Origin: Bdellovibrio sp.
Lineage (GTDB): Bacteria > Bdellovibrionota > Bdellovibrionia > Bdellovibrionales > UBA1609
Length of the DNA: 13,371 nucleotides
NCBI GenBank assembly: GCA_003694355.1
Contig: RFKI01000112.1
Location: 1 to 13,371 of the forward strand
Direction: 5' to 3'
The position numbers were made by a program, and so were the translations under genes. Of this stretch, positions 6,573-13,371 are shown piece after piece. Each line of letters starts with the position of its first letter. Position 1 is the stretch's first letter. The notes under the pieces are model-generated. The model saw only the letters and a list, made by a program, of their open reading frames with translations, did not search any database and had not been told where the DNA came from.

Positions 6573-7772
6573 ATGAAAAACCTTTTGCGCGGCGTGCTTT
6601 TTGTCACTCTCTTAGCAATACTCACCCACATTTACCTCACACTCCACTACTATGATGTGAACTTTGGTCACCTTTCTGGAGAAAGCTTTTGCAATGTGAG
6701 CAAAACTTTTAACTGTGATGTGGTCAGCGCCAGCCCTTATGCCTCTCTTGGCGGAATTCCCATTTCTCTTTTTGGAGCTTTTGCCAATACAGCCCTGTTT
6801 CTTATGCTCCTCATCCCCTTTTTGAGGCTCACAGAAAATCCAAACCTCTATTTCAAATCCAGTTTTCTGCTCTCAATCCTTATTGCCCTGGCCTCCCTGG
6901 TGATGATTGGTATCTCCCTCACCCAGCTCAATACTTACTGCATCCTTTGTATTACCGCTTATGTTTTATCTTTTCTGTCCCTCTTTCTGGTGTGGCAAAT
7001 TCTCAAACAAGTGGACGCCCCTAAAATTTCTGCCCAAGACATTCAAAATCTTTTTAAACAAAAGGGTCTTCTGGTTATCTGGCTTCTTATCCCCTTAGGA
7101 GCTTTTTTTATTCACCAGTCCAAACTCAAATCAGAAAACCTGAGCAATATCCAAAAGATCATTAAAAATTTTAAAGCTCAATGGCAAATCAGTCCGGAAA
7201 AAGAGTTCACAACGGAGCCTCTCCTTTCAAAAGGCCCGCGAGATTCTTTTATGGTGATTCAAGAATTTGCTGACTTTCAATGCATTCATTGCCAAAAAAC
7301 CTACAAGCCTTTAAAACTTTTCTTTCAAACCCATCCTGATGTCCGAGTTGAGTTCTTTGCTTTCCCCTTGGATGGCGTCTGCAATAAAAGTGTTTCTTTT
7401 GCCCCTGGAACCCATTGCCTTCTGGCAAAAACCGTATATTGCGCGGGACAACAAAATATGCCAAAAGCCTGGCAATTACATGACAAAATCTTTGATGAGT
7501 TCTTTAAGATTGCAGATATAAGAGATCCTGAACAACTTAAAGATTTTCTCAAAAAACTTTCCCAAAACCTTTCTCTCTCTTGGGAGCCATTAAATCAATG
7601 CCTTGAATCCAGCGAAACTCAAGAAGCCATTATGGCTCAGGCTCAACAGGGAGACAATGTGGGCGTTGAAGGAACCCCAACTATTTTTATTAATCACAAA
7701 AAAATTTCTACTCATCCAGTATTGCTCATTAAACTTTTTGACTCTATCTACAAGGACTTAAAAAACAAATAA
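6573..7772 (+). CDS. VKOR-DsbA fusion: disulfide bond-forming membrane enzyme
   Basis: The product is 399 residues and puts both halves of an oxidative-folding relay in one chain. The N-terminal half is a vitamin K epoxide reductase-like four-helix domain. It has loop cysteines C40 and C48 in FCNVSKTFNCDVVSASPYASLGG and the active CXXC (C123-I-L-C126) in NTYCILCITAY. Membrane spans lie at about 4-24, 62-84, 97-118, 120-141 and 166-180. The fifth places the C-terminal half in the periplasm. That half is a DsbA/thioredoxin-like domain with FADFQCIHC (C237-C240) and a cis-proline loop, GVEGTPT (T368-P369). Family knowledge: electrons pass from substrate to the thioredoxin CXXC, to the VKOR loop pair, to its CXXC and then to quinone. 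Four more cysteines (C270, C282, C290, C343) lie in the DsbA part and may form structural disulfides. The ATG follows AAAGGGGG. The gene is monocistronic in view and convergent with the coiled-coil gene. Confidence 0.93.
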   Translation: MKNLLRGVLFVTLLAILTHIYLTLHYYDVNFGHLSGESFCNVSKTFNCDVVSASPYASLGGIPISLFGAFANTALFLMLLIPFLRLTENPNLYFKSSFLLSILIALASLVMIGISLTQLNTYCILCITAYVLSFLSLFLVWQILKQVDAPKISAQDIQNLFKQKGLLVIWLLIPLGAFFIHQSKLKSENLSNIQKIIKNFKAQWQISPEKEFTTEPLLSKGPRDSFMVIQEFADFQCIHCQKTYKPLKLFFQTHPDVRVEFFAFPLDGVCNKSVSFAPGTHCLLAKTVYCAGQQNMPKAWQLHDKIFDEFFKIADIRDPEQLKDFLKKLSQNLSLSWEPLNQCLESSETQEAIMAQAQQGDNVGVEGTPTIFINHKKISTHPVLLIKLFDSIYKDLKNK

Positions 7773-7832
7773 TCGAAGCCCCCTTCTTATTTAAGAGTCT
7801 TTGATCGTCTGAATAAAAAACCAAGACATGAA

Positions 7833-9290
7833 TTATGAGAGCTCATTGGGAACTTCTGCTGGAGGTTCTTGTTCCTTTCCAGCAGACGGCTGAATATTAA
7901 AAGCCGTGTGGATTTCACCAATCAACTCATCAATCCGGTTCATCAAGTCAGGGGTAAAGTCTTTATCGCCACCTTGAGAGTTTTGATCCCCCACAGAAGA
8001 CCGATGGTTCTGATCTTTTATTTTCTTCGGCTCCATCAACTGAGTGACCGCCTTTACCTGCCCCTTAAGCTCCTTCACCTGATGAGCTGTGAGCACCTGA
8101 GATGTTTCCAGTTTCATCTTAAGATCATGAATTTCTTTTCGATATTCATTCATCTTCAAGCTCATTTGTTGATTGAGTTTCTGAAGGGCCTTATTTTTTT
8201 CCTTTTGTTTCTCTAACTCAGCATGACTGTCTCTCCACAAGCATTGCAAGTTTTCCACCTGGTCTTCCAATTGATCTTTTTCTTTCTTCAGGCTCATTAA
8301 TGTCTGATGTTGCTCCACCAGATCTTTCTGGGCCCGCTCAAGCTCCAAAGTTTTCGCCTTGGCAGTCCCACGCTCCTGCGACAGTTTTAACTGAAGCTCT
8401 TTAATTTCCTTCTCCAAGGTTTCTTTCACGTCCTCTTGACGTCGTTTTTCCACAACCAACTGATTTTCCAGCTCCACATTCTTCTCATAAAGCATCTCGT
8501 TTTCTCTATTCTTCGCCACTAATTCTTCATTTTGTGACTCTAAATCTTTTATTTTTTGATGAAGCTTCCCTAACTGCTCCTCATAGTGATCCACTAGCTT
8601 TTGCTGATCCACCTTAAACTGTTTAGCTTGAGACTGAATATACTCTGTTGACTCTTCTACTTGTTTTTTCAAGTGCTTGTTTTTTTCCGCCTCTTGAAAA
8701 AGCTCCTCCTCCAATGATTGAACCCTTTCTTGAGCTTTCAAGAGATCCGCATTTTTTAGAGCCAACTCTTTTTGAGTTTTCTGCTTTTGATGGCGAGCGG
8801 CCATTTGAACTCTTTTTCGATATCTCAAAAAGCGGGCCAAACGTTTTGATAAGCTCTCTACTTTTTTAAGGAGTTCCTTTTGTCGCTCTTGAGATTGAGA
8901 GTAATACTCTGAAAACTCGATCTCTCTTAACTTTAACTGCTCTTTTAACTGAGCTACTCCCACTTCATCTTTTTGAAATCGTTCTTTTAAAGCCTTTTCT
9001 TTTTCTTCTAGTAAAAAAATTCGGTCAGCCAGATTTGAGTTTTTATGCTGTAAACTTAAGTTCTCTCTCTCCAACTTTGCATTGGCCTCTTCAAGCAAGG
9101 AAATCCGTCTTAAACTGACAGAAAGCCTAGCCATAAGGTCTTCATTTTGTTGAATCAGAATATTAACAGCTCCAGACCTTAATATGTTTTTAGGCAATCC
9201 TTCCAAAGAAATTTTAGGGGGCATCTGGTTTGGTGTTGGAACTGAAGTTAATCGTCTTTCCTGAAATCCTTCTCCCTTGTTTTGACCCAT
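7833..9290 (-). CDS. Long coiled-coil protein of unknown function
   Basis: The product is about 485 residues, with no signal peptide or membrane span, so it should be cytoplasmic. An N-terminal tail of about 40 residues with Pro and Ser/Thr (VPTPNQMPPKISLEGLPKN) is followed by an almost unbroken heptad-rich, Glu/Lys/Gln/Leu-rich coil from about 45 to 425. The coil resembles SMC, myosin or filament rods in composition only; there is no ATPase head. The C-terminal ~70 residues leave the coil with a polar linker and a short amphipathic segment, DLMNRIDELIGEIHTAF, before an acidic, Pro-rich tail. I placed the start at ATG 9290 because AAGGAGG lies five bases upstream. A longer frame from TTG 9344 has no such site and adds an unlikely low-complexity leader. 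It is divergent from the membrane-protein gene with only 68 bases between the chosen starts. A scaffold or cytoskeletal role is possible but unsupported. Confidence 0.78.
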   Translation of the reverse strand: MGQNKGEGFQERRLTSVPTPNQMPPKISLEGLPKNILRSGAVNILIQQNEDLMARLSVSLRRISLLEEANAKLERENLSLQHKNSNLADRIFLLEEKEKALKERFQKDEVGVAQLKEQLKLREIEFSEYYSQSQERQKELLKKVESLSKRLARFLRYRKRVQMAARHQKQKTQKELALKNADLLKAQERVQSLEEELFQEAEKNKHLKKQVEESTEYIQSQAKQFKVDQQKLVDHYEEQLGKLHQKIKDLESQNEELVAKNRENEMLYEKNVELENQLVVEKRRQEDVKETLEKEIKELQLKLSQERGTAKAKTLELERAQKDLVEQHQTLMSLKKEKDQLEDQVENLQCLWRDSHAELEKQKEKNKALQKLNQQMSLKMNEYRKEIHDLKMKLETSQVLTAHQVKELKGQVKAVTQLMEPKKIKDQNHRSSVGDQNSQGGDKDFTPDLMNRIDELIGEIHTAFNIQPSAGKEQEPPAEVPNELS

Positions 9291-9295
9291 TTCAC

Positions 9296-9302
9296 CCTCC
9301 TT
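9296..9302 (-). promoter_or_regulatory. Near-perfect Shine-Dalgarno AAGGAGG setting the coiled-coil gene start
   Basis: On the minus strand AAGGAGG, then GTGAA, then ATG at 9290. This moves the start 54 bases inside the longest open frame (TTG 9344) and opens room for a divergent control region between 9291 and 9358. Confidence 0.7.
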
Positions 9303-9358
9303 GGCGCCCTTGGCCTTCGTCTTAAGTGTCTCAAAAAAACACAACTTCTGTCAAAAAT

Positions 9359-10009
9359 ATGATACACAAAGACTTTCCCCCTCATTATTTCCTAAACAAA
9401 GGACCAGATTTATCCGAAGTATGGAATATGCAAGCCACAAAAATTAATTATGAACTATTAGAAAAAGCCAGAGAGCAAAAGGTTCAAACAGACTTAAGGT
9501 CTGAGCTTAAAAAACACCTGAATCAACATCAGGTGCATGGGCTTCGACAAACCATCCTTCAACAGGTGGTTACTGCCAACTATGAAGCCGCCCAGAGAGA
9601 GCTGGATCATTATGTGGATTCTTTAGATGAGTATCCAGCTTTTCGACCACGAACTGAACGTTATGTACGACATGCCAAAGACCTTATCAATGCCATTAAA
9701 TCCAAAAGAAATTTCCCAGGTCTATCTTCTCTCTCCAAGTCAAAACAACAAGAACTGATCGAAAAAGTTCTGGAGCACTTTGATGAACTAAAAGAATATC
9801 TAAAACGTCTTGAAAAAGTAGAAAGAGAACTGAAGCTTGAAGATATGCGGTCAACTGTCATTGTTGTTAAAGCTTTTTTCCACATTCTTTTTATTTTGGT
9901 CACCATTGCCTTTGTCAATGAACTGCTCAGTGGAACCGGGCACACTTTCAGTAAAGTGATTTCCGACATCTCAAACAAGCTTATGGAATTAACCATGAGT
10001 TTATTCTAA
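9359..10009 (+). CDS. Single-span membrane protein with helical cytoplasmic domain, unknown function
   Basis: The product is 216 residues from the ATG at 9359. The frame can also start at GTG 9326, directly after an in-frame TAA. Neither start has a visible Shine-Dalgarno, and the ATG avoids overlap with the control region of the divergent gene. The first ~160 residues are soluble, charged and mostly helical, with a coiled-coil-like stretch near 130-160 (KVLEHFDELKEYLKRLEKVE). One membrane span follows at about 165-189 (VIVVKAFFHILFILVTIAFV), with a ~27-residue amphipathic C-terminal segment. Without a signal peptide the large N-terminal domain should be cytoplasmic. I do not recognise the family. 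The divergent partner is a long cytoplasmic coiled-coil protein. The last codons overlap the end of the convergent spoT gene. Confidence 0.72.
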   Translation: MIHKDFPPHYFLNKGPDLSEVWNMQATKINYELLEKAREQKVQTDLRSELKKHLNQHQVHGLRQTILQQVVTANYEAAQRELDHYVDSLDEYPAFRPRTERYVRHAKDLINAIKSKRNFPGLSSLSKSKQQELIEKVLEHFDELKEYLKRLEKVERELKLEDMRSTVIVVKAFFHILFILVTIAFVNELLSGTGHTFSKVISDISNKLMELTMSLF

Positions 10010-12225
10010 TTTCGAAGCATTCGAGTCACGCCAATAATCCCTTTTACTTTTTCCAAAGCAGTCATAACTTCTGTTAACTGTTGAATATCTCTAACACTCA
10101 CATCGAAAATACAAATGGCCTTTCGTTCCTTTGTTGTTCTGATTTGCGCATTGTGAATGTTCACACCATGAGCCGAAAAAACCTCTGTCATTGACTTCAA
10201 AAGTCCTGGAATATCATGGCTGACCACACGAATACACACTATACGCCCACTGTCTTTGTTCGCTCGGTTCCACTCCACATCAATCAAGCGCTCCTGATCC
10301 ATTTCAAAAGTTTTTTCACAATCAGCTCTATGAACAGTAATGCCTCGTCCCCTTGAAATAAATCCCACAATAGGGTCTCCAGGTATGGGATGACAGCACT
10401 TGGCATAACGAACAAGAACATCATTCATGCCATCTACAGTAATCACCGAAGATGATTTCTTGGAACGGTTCAGTGCTGATTTAAAAGCCTTTGCCAAATA
10501 ACTTCCACTTAACTCCTCCTCAGCCTTCTTTCCTGGAAGAAGTTTTTCCACCACATGCTTGGGAGTGATTTTCCCATATCCCACACGCACATAAAGCTCA
10601 TTCACATTGGCACAACCTTCTTCTTTTAAAAACTTTTCAAACTCAGGCCCTTTTAAGTGTTTCTGCAAACTCTCTCCCTGCTTTCGAAAAGTTTTTTCTA
10701 ATAGCTCTTTACCCAGCTCCAAAGAGCGCCTTCTCTGCTCACTTTTCACAAAGGCGCGAATTTTGGATTTCGCCTTTGAGGTGACACAAATTTTTAACCA
10801 ATCTTTTGAAGGTTTTTGATTTTTGGAGGTAATAACCTCTACAGTGTCTCCATTTTGCAATTTATATTTAAGAGGAACAATCCGCCCATTCACTCGGGCC
10901 GCCACAATATGGTCTCCCAATTGTGTATGAATGGCATAGGCAAAATCAATGGGTGTAGCTCCATCAGGAAACTCTTTCACCTCTCCTTTGGGAGTGAACA
11001 CATAAATTTCTGTTTCAACGAGATCAGTTTTAATATTTTCCAGGAACTCATCTGAGTTTCGGGTGTTTTGATGAAAGCTCACCAGCTCCCTTAACCAGTT
11101 GAACTTTTTTAACGTGGCCTCATCAATGTAGTCATTTCCCATTCGGGAGCTTTCTTTATACTTCCAATGAGCGGCAATCCCCCACTCAGCCACAAGATTC
11201 ATTTCCTCAGTGCGTATTTGCACTTCAATACGCTCTGCCTTGGGCCCAATCACTGTGGTGTGCAGGCTTTGGTAGTTATTGGTCTTGGGCATAGCAATGA
11301 AATCTTTAAAACGCCCTGGAATGGGCTTCCAAAGAGAATGCACAATCCCTAGTACTTCATAGCACTCAGCCACACTTTGAACAATCACACGAAAAGCCAG
11401 CACATCATACACTTGCTCATAATCCACCCCCCGAGCCTGCATCTTTTTAAAAATCGAATACAAGTGTTTCGGTCGCCCATACACTTTAAATGAAATTTGA
11501 GAGCGTGCCTGAATCTCTTTGGTTAAAAGCTCAATCACTTCATCAATGTATTTTTGCCGTTCCTGCTTTCTTTGACTCACCTTTTGAGCCAATTCATAAT
11601 ATTGGTCAGGATGCAAATAACGAAAGCTTAAGTCTTCCAGCTCCACCTTCATGGACATAATCCCCAAACGACCTGCCAGAGGCGCATAAATATCCAAAGT
11701 TTCCTGAGCAATACGGGACTGCTTGGAGTAAGGCATATGATTTAAGGTTCTCATATTATGAAGACGGTCTGCCAGTTTCACTAAAATCACCCGCACATCT
11801 TTTCCTGTGGCCACAATCATCTTGCGAATGTTTTCCCCCTGCTTTTCATGGGTGTGCCGAAACTGCATTTGAGAAATTTTAGTCACCCCATCCACAAGAT
11901 CACGAATAACAGGACCAAAATGTTCTTCAATATCTTCCAGAGTCACCTCTGTATCCTCAACGGTATCGTGAAGGATACCTGTAACCAGAGTGGCTATATC
12001 CAGGCGCAAGTCAGCCAGAATGGCAGTCACTCCCAAAGGGTGTGTGATATAGGGCTCCCCACTTCGACGAATTTGTCCTTCATGAGCTTTAGCTGAAAAC
12101 TCATAAGCTTCCCGAAGAAGATCTATTTGAGCTGGTGAATAATAATCCTTGATTTTCTCTTCCAGCTCATCAAAGCCTTCTGGAGTCTTTGAAAAAAGGG
12201 GGGCGCGGGATAAAGACTCTACCAT
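10006..12225 (-). CDS. spoT: Bifunctional (p)ppGpp synthetase/hydrolase (long RSH, Rel/SpoT)
   Basis: The product is 739 residues, standard for a long RelA/SpoT homologue. It makes (p)ppGpp from ATP and GDP/GTP and hydrolyses it in the stringent response. The hydrolase HD domain is intact: ITHP with H62, ILHDTVEDT with H86-D87 and E90-D91, and LADRLHNMRT with D153. The synthetase domain has YGRPKHLYSI at 249-258, YDVLAFRV with D274, RFKD at 305-308, NNYQSLHTT, and EVQIRTEEMN with E334. RFKD is the form found in bifunctional enzymes, whereas monofunctional RelA has EXDD. A TGS domain spans about 405-466, then a helical region, a conserved-cysteine domain (YAKCCHPIPGD, C610-C611) and an ACT domain (about 664-737). 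Both activities look intact. It follows rpoZ by 49 bases in the yicC-gmk-rpoZ-spoT operon. No second RSH is visible here; rel would be an equally fair name. Confidence 0.96.
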   Translation of the reverse strand: MVESLSRAPLFSKTPEGFDELEEKIKDYYSPAQIDLLREAYEFSAKAHEGQIRRSGEPYITHPLGVTAILADLRLDIATLVTGILHDTVEDTEVTLEDIEEHFGPVIRDLVDGVTKISQMQFRHTHEKQGENIRKMIVATGKDVRVILVKLADRLHNMRTLNHMPYSKQSRIAQETLDIYAPLAGRLGIMSMKVELEDLSFRYLHPDQYYELAQKVSQRKQERQKYIDEVIELLTKEIQARSQISFKVYGRPKHLYSIFKKMQARGVDYEQVYDVLAFRVIVQSVAECYEVLGIVHSLWKPIPGRFKDFIAMPKTNNYQSLHTTVIGPKAERIEVQIRTEEMNLVAEWGIAAHWKYKESSRMGNDYIDEATLKKFNWLRELVSFHQNTRNSDEFLENIKTDLVETEIYVFTPKGEVKEFPDGATPIDFAYAIHTQLGDHIVAARVNGRIVPLKYKLQNGDTVEVITSKNQKPSKDWLKICVTSKAKSKIRAFVKSEQRRRSLELGKELLEKTFRKQGESLQKHLKGPEFEKFLKEEGCANVNELYVRVGYGKITPKHVVEKLLPGKKAEEELSGSYLAKAFKSALNRSKKSSSVITVDGMNDVLVRYAKCCHPIPGDPIVGFISRGRGITVHRADCEKTFEMDQERLIDVEWNRANKDSGRIVCIRVVSHDIPGLLKSMTEVFSAHGVNIHNAQIRTTKERKAICIFDVSVRDIQQLTEVMTALEKVKGIIGVTRMLRN

Positions 12226-12274
12226 AAGCCTTTATTATAGCACAAAGAGCCCCTTAAATTCTATGATTTCTTAA

Positions 12275-12514
12275 TTAACGATTCAGATCAGCGAGAACTT
12301 GTTGTTCAGGAGTGCCTTTGGAAAAGTCCACATCAAACCGAACCTTTCCAGCAGCCACCTCTCTAAGAGCTGTTACAATGTACTTGTTGCCTTTTGTTTT
12401 CACCACGGGCTTGGCTCCTTTCATAAGCTGCTTGGCTCTTTTAGCCACTAACAAAACCAGGGCAAAACGATTGGATACCTTATCCAGACAATCTTCAACG
12501 GTCACTCTTGCCAC
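12275..12514 (-). CDS. rpoZ: RNA polymerase omega subunit
   Basis: The product is 79 residues. This small subunit wraps the beta-prime C-terminus and helps assemble RNA polymerase. It begins [20 protein letters not shown], where MARVTV is the N-terminal motif that contributes to ppGpp site 1 at the beta-prime/omega interface in well-studied proteobacteria. [14 protein letters not shown] and [13 protein letters not shown] follow, as expected for the family. The start is GTG, backed by AAGGAGG seven bases upstream and by the exact motif position. It lies between gmk (43 bases upstream) and spoT (49 bases downstream), so the ppGpp enzyme and its receptor subunit are co-transcribed. Confidence 0.95.
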   Translation of the reverse strand: MARVTVEDCLDKVSNRFALVLLVAKRAKQLMKGAKPVVKTKGNKYIVTALREVAAGKVRFDVDFSKGTPEQQVLADLNR

Positions 12515-12521
12515 TTTTTGG

Positions 12522-12528
12522 CCTCCTT
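12522..12528 (-). promoter_or_regulatory. Near-perfect Shine-Dalgarno AAGGAGG before the GTG start of rpoZ
   Basis: On the minus strand AAGGAGG, seven bases, then GTG GCA AGA GTG. It lies in the 43-base gap after gmk, giving rpoZ its own strong translation signal within the operon. Confidence 0.7.
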
Positions 12529-12557
12529 ATACAAAGTACAAATATCAGGAAGTTAAA

Positions 12558-13139
12558 CTAACCCTTTTGAATCAGGTCTTCAATCATTTTTTTAATTTGA
12601 GAATAGGCCACTTCAAAATCAGAGTTCACCACCTGCCTATCAAAGGCATTCGCCTCTTTGATTTCCCGAACGGCATTGGACATTCTCAATTCCAGATCCG
12701 CTGGTGGCTTTCCTTCTCTGCGAATCACTCTCTGACGCAATTCGTCTATCGAGGGAGGCAAAATGAAAATGGTTAAACTGTGAGGGTACTCTTGCTTTAT
12801 TTTTTTGGCCCCCTGGACATCCACATCCATGATCACCGCTTTTCCCTGCTCCCAGGCTTTTTCAATTTGATCACGAGGACTTCCATAGCATTTGCCATGC
12901 ACTTCCGCCCACTCAACAAAGTCCCCTCGCTTCACCTTTTGTTTAAATTCTTCATCAGAAACAAAGTGATAAGGGTGCCCTTCGGACTCCCCTTCCCTCA
13001 TGGGGCGAGTGGTGTAAGTGATAATATCAACCAGGTTTTTAAAGTCAGAGGTGGCCCGATCCACAAAGGTGGACTTTCCCGCCCCACTGGGCCCCACCAA
13101 AAGCACCATGGGCCCTTCTTTTTTTTCTTTACTCCACAT
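12558..13139 (-). CDS. gmk: Guanylate kinase
   Basis: The product is 193 residues. It converts GMP and ATP to GDP and ADP, the step feeding GTP and (p)ppGpp synthesis. The P-loop GPSGAGKST lies at 16-24. The GMP-binding region includes TYTTRPMREGE (41-51) and HPYHFVS. DVDVQGAKKIK (105-115) is the conserved Walker-B-like segment. The lid has RREGKPPADLELRM, and VVNSDFEVA (170-178) matches the family's end. The ATG at 13139 overlaps the end of yicC by 11 bases. A second ATG ten codons later, just before the P-loop, is a possible shorter start. The 43-base gap to rpoZ and shared strand fit one operon. The assignment is secure. Confidence 0.96.
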   Translation of the reverse strand: MWSKEKKEGPMVLLVGPSGAGKSTFVDRATSDFKNLVDIITYTTRPMREGESEGHPYHFVSDEEFKQKVKRGDFVEWAEVHGKCYGSPRDQIEKAWEQGKAVIMDVDVQGAKKIKQEYPHSLTIFILPPSIDELRQRVIRREGKPPADLELRMSNAVREIKEANAFDRQVVNSDFEVAYSQIKKMIEDLIQKG

Positions 13140-13371
13140 TTTGAACCTGCTCCCTTAATTTTTCAATTATATCCTTCGCCTCCACCACAAGCACGGTTAA
13201 ATCCACAAATTGAGACTTTGAGCCTATTGTGTTCACCTCTCTGAGTAGCTCCTGAAAATAAAAATCCAGTTTTTTCCCAACCCGCTCTGGTTGCTTCAAA
13301 AGCTCCTGCACATGCCGAATATGTTCTTTCAAGCGAGTGATTTCTTCGCTAATATCCGATCGTTCCAGGAG
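13129..13371 (-). CDS. yicC: YicC family protein (endoribonuclease-type), C-terminal part, cut by the window edge
   Basis: Only the last 80 residues are in the window; the frame is open to the right edge, so the TTG at 13332 is internal. The sequence matches the C-terminal DUF1732 domain of YicC: ERSDISEEITRLKEHIRHVQ, then PERVGKKLDFYFQELLREVN and TIGSKSQFVDLT. The family holds stress-linked endoribonucleases, and yicC sits near gmk in many genomes. It overlaps gmk by 11 bases, which points to translational coupling at the head of the operon. The promoter must lie outside the window. Confidence 0.93.
   Translation of the reverse strand, partial: LLERSDISEEITRLKEHIRHVQELLKQPERVGKKLDFYFQELLREVNTIGSKSQFVDLTVLVVEAKDIIEKLREQVQNVE

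Noticed and set aside
7773..7832. Small GAAG-CTTC hairpin after the VKOR-DsbA gene as a terminator
   Set aside because: The stem is only four pairs and the following T-rich stretch is interrupted.
9349..9354. TTGACA on the minus strand upstream of the coiled-coil gene
   Set aside because: No acceptable -10 lies 16-18 bases downstream; the hexamer at 17-base spacing is AGACAC.
9661..9996. Ser-rich 111-residue frame antisense to the membrane-protein gene
   Set aside because: It is a shadow: its Ser/Phe-rich make-up is the complement of the Glu/Lys-rich helix on the coding strand.
12234..12239. Perfect TATAAT on the minus strand just before spoT
   Set aside because: It sits only eight bases before the ATG, would start transcription almost at the start codon, overlaps the ribosome-binding region and has no matching -35 at 16-18 bases.
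12312..13244. Two 154-residue plus-strand frames opposite rpoZ, gmk and yicC
   Set aside because: They lie antisense to conserved genes with clear motifs and have no signals of their own.
13330..13332. TTG as start of a 67-residue protein
   Set aside because: The upstream codons read ERSDISEEITR, the conserved YicC C-terminal domain, up to the window edge.

Overview
The window is a compact, moderately AT-rich stretch of bacterial chromosome that looks like a Gram-negative of the Bdellovibrio/Deltaproteobacteria-like group. This placement is an inference. It rests on the yicC-gmk-rpoZ-spoT gene order, an RSH enzyme with RFKD in its synthetase domain, a VKOR-DsbA fusion, and a tandem GYF-domain membrane protein. 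No rRNA, tRNA, CRISPR array, insertion sequence or long repeat was found. The longest gene-free gap is about 160 bases.

Layout, left to right. (1) The C-terminal part of a tandem universal-stress protein runs in from the left edge. (2) It converges, one base apart, on a two-gene minus-strand unit: a coiled-coil/TPR envelope protein followed by a FecR-like exported protein. (3) A divergent secreted orphan protein comes next, starting with GTG behind a near-perfect Shine-Dalgarno. (4) An HU/IHF-family DNA-binding protein (minus, TTG start) lies divergent to argS. (5) A double-GYF, single-span membrane protein lies on the minus strand, divergent to a VKOR-DsbA disulfide-forming fusion. (6) A long coiled-coil protein (minus) lies divergent to a single-span membrane protein of unknown function. 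(7) The spoT-rpoZ-gmk-yicC operon is transcribed leftward from beyond the right edge. spoT converges on the membrane protein with overlapping stop codons.

How the genes fit together. The right-hand operon links the guanine-nucleotide economy to transcription. Gmk makes GDP, SpoT/Rel makes and destroys (p)ppGpp, and omega carries the N-terminal MAR motif that forms part of the known ppGpp site on RNA polymerase. On the left, three predicted exported proteins of unknown job lie near an oxidative-folding enzyme; two of them carry a pair of cysteines. Several start codons were re-chosen from ribosome-binding sites: ATG 1268, ATG 1957, ATG 9290 and ATG 9359. Four non-ATG starts (GTG 2059, TTG 3111, TTG 6466, GTG 12514) are supported by good upstream Shine-Dalgarno sequences.

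Most of the window is housekeeping. I did not find a clearly new biological system. The least explained parts are the TPR/FecR-like pair, the GYF membrane protein, the secreted orphan, and the coiled-coil/membrane-protein divergent pair.
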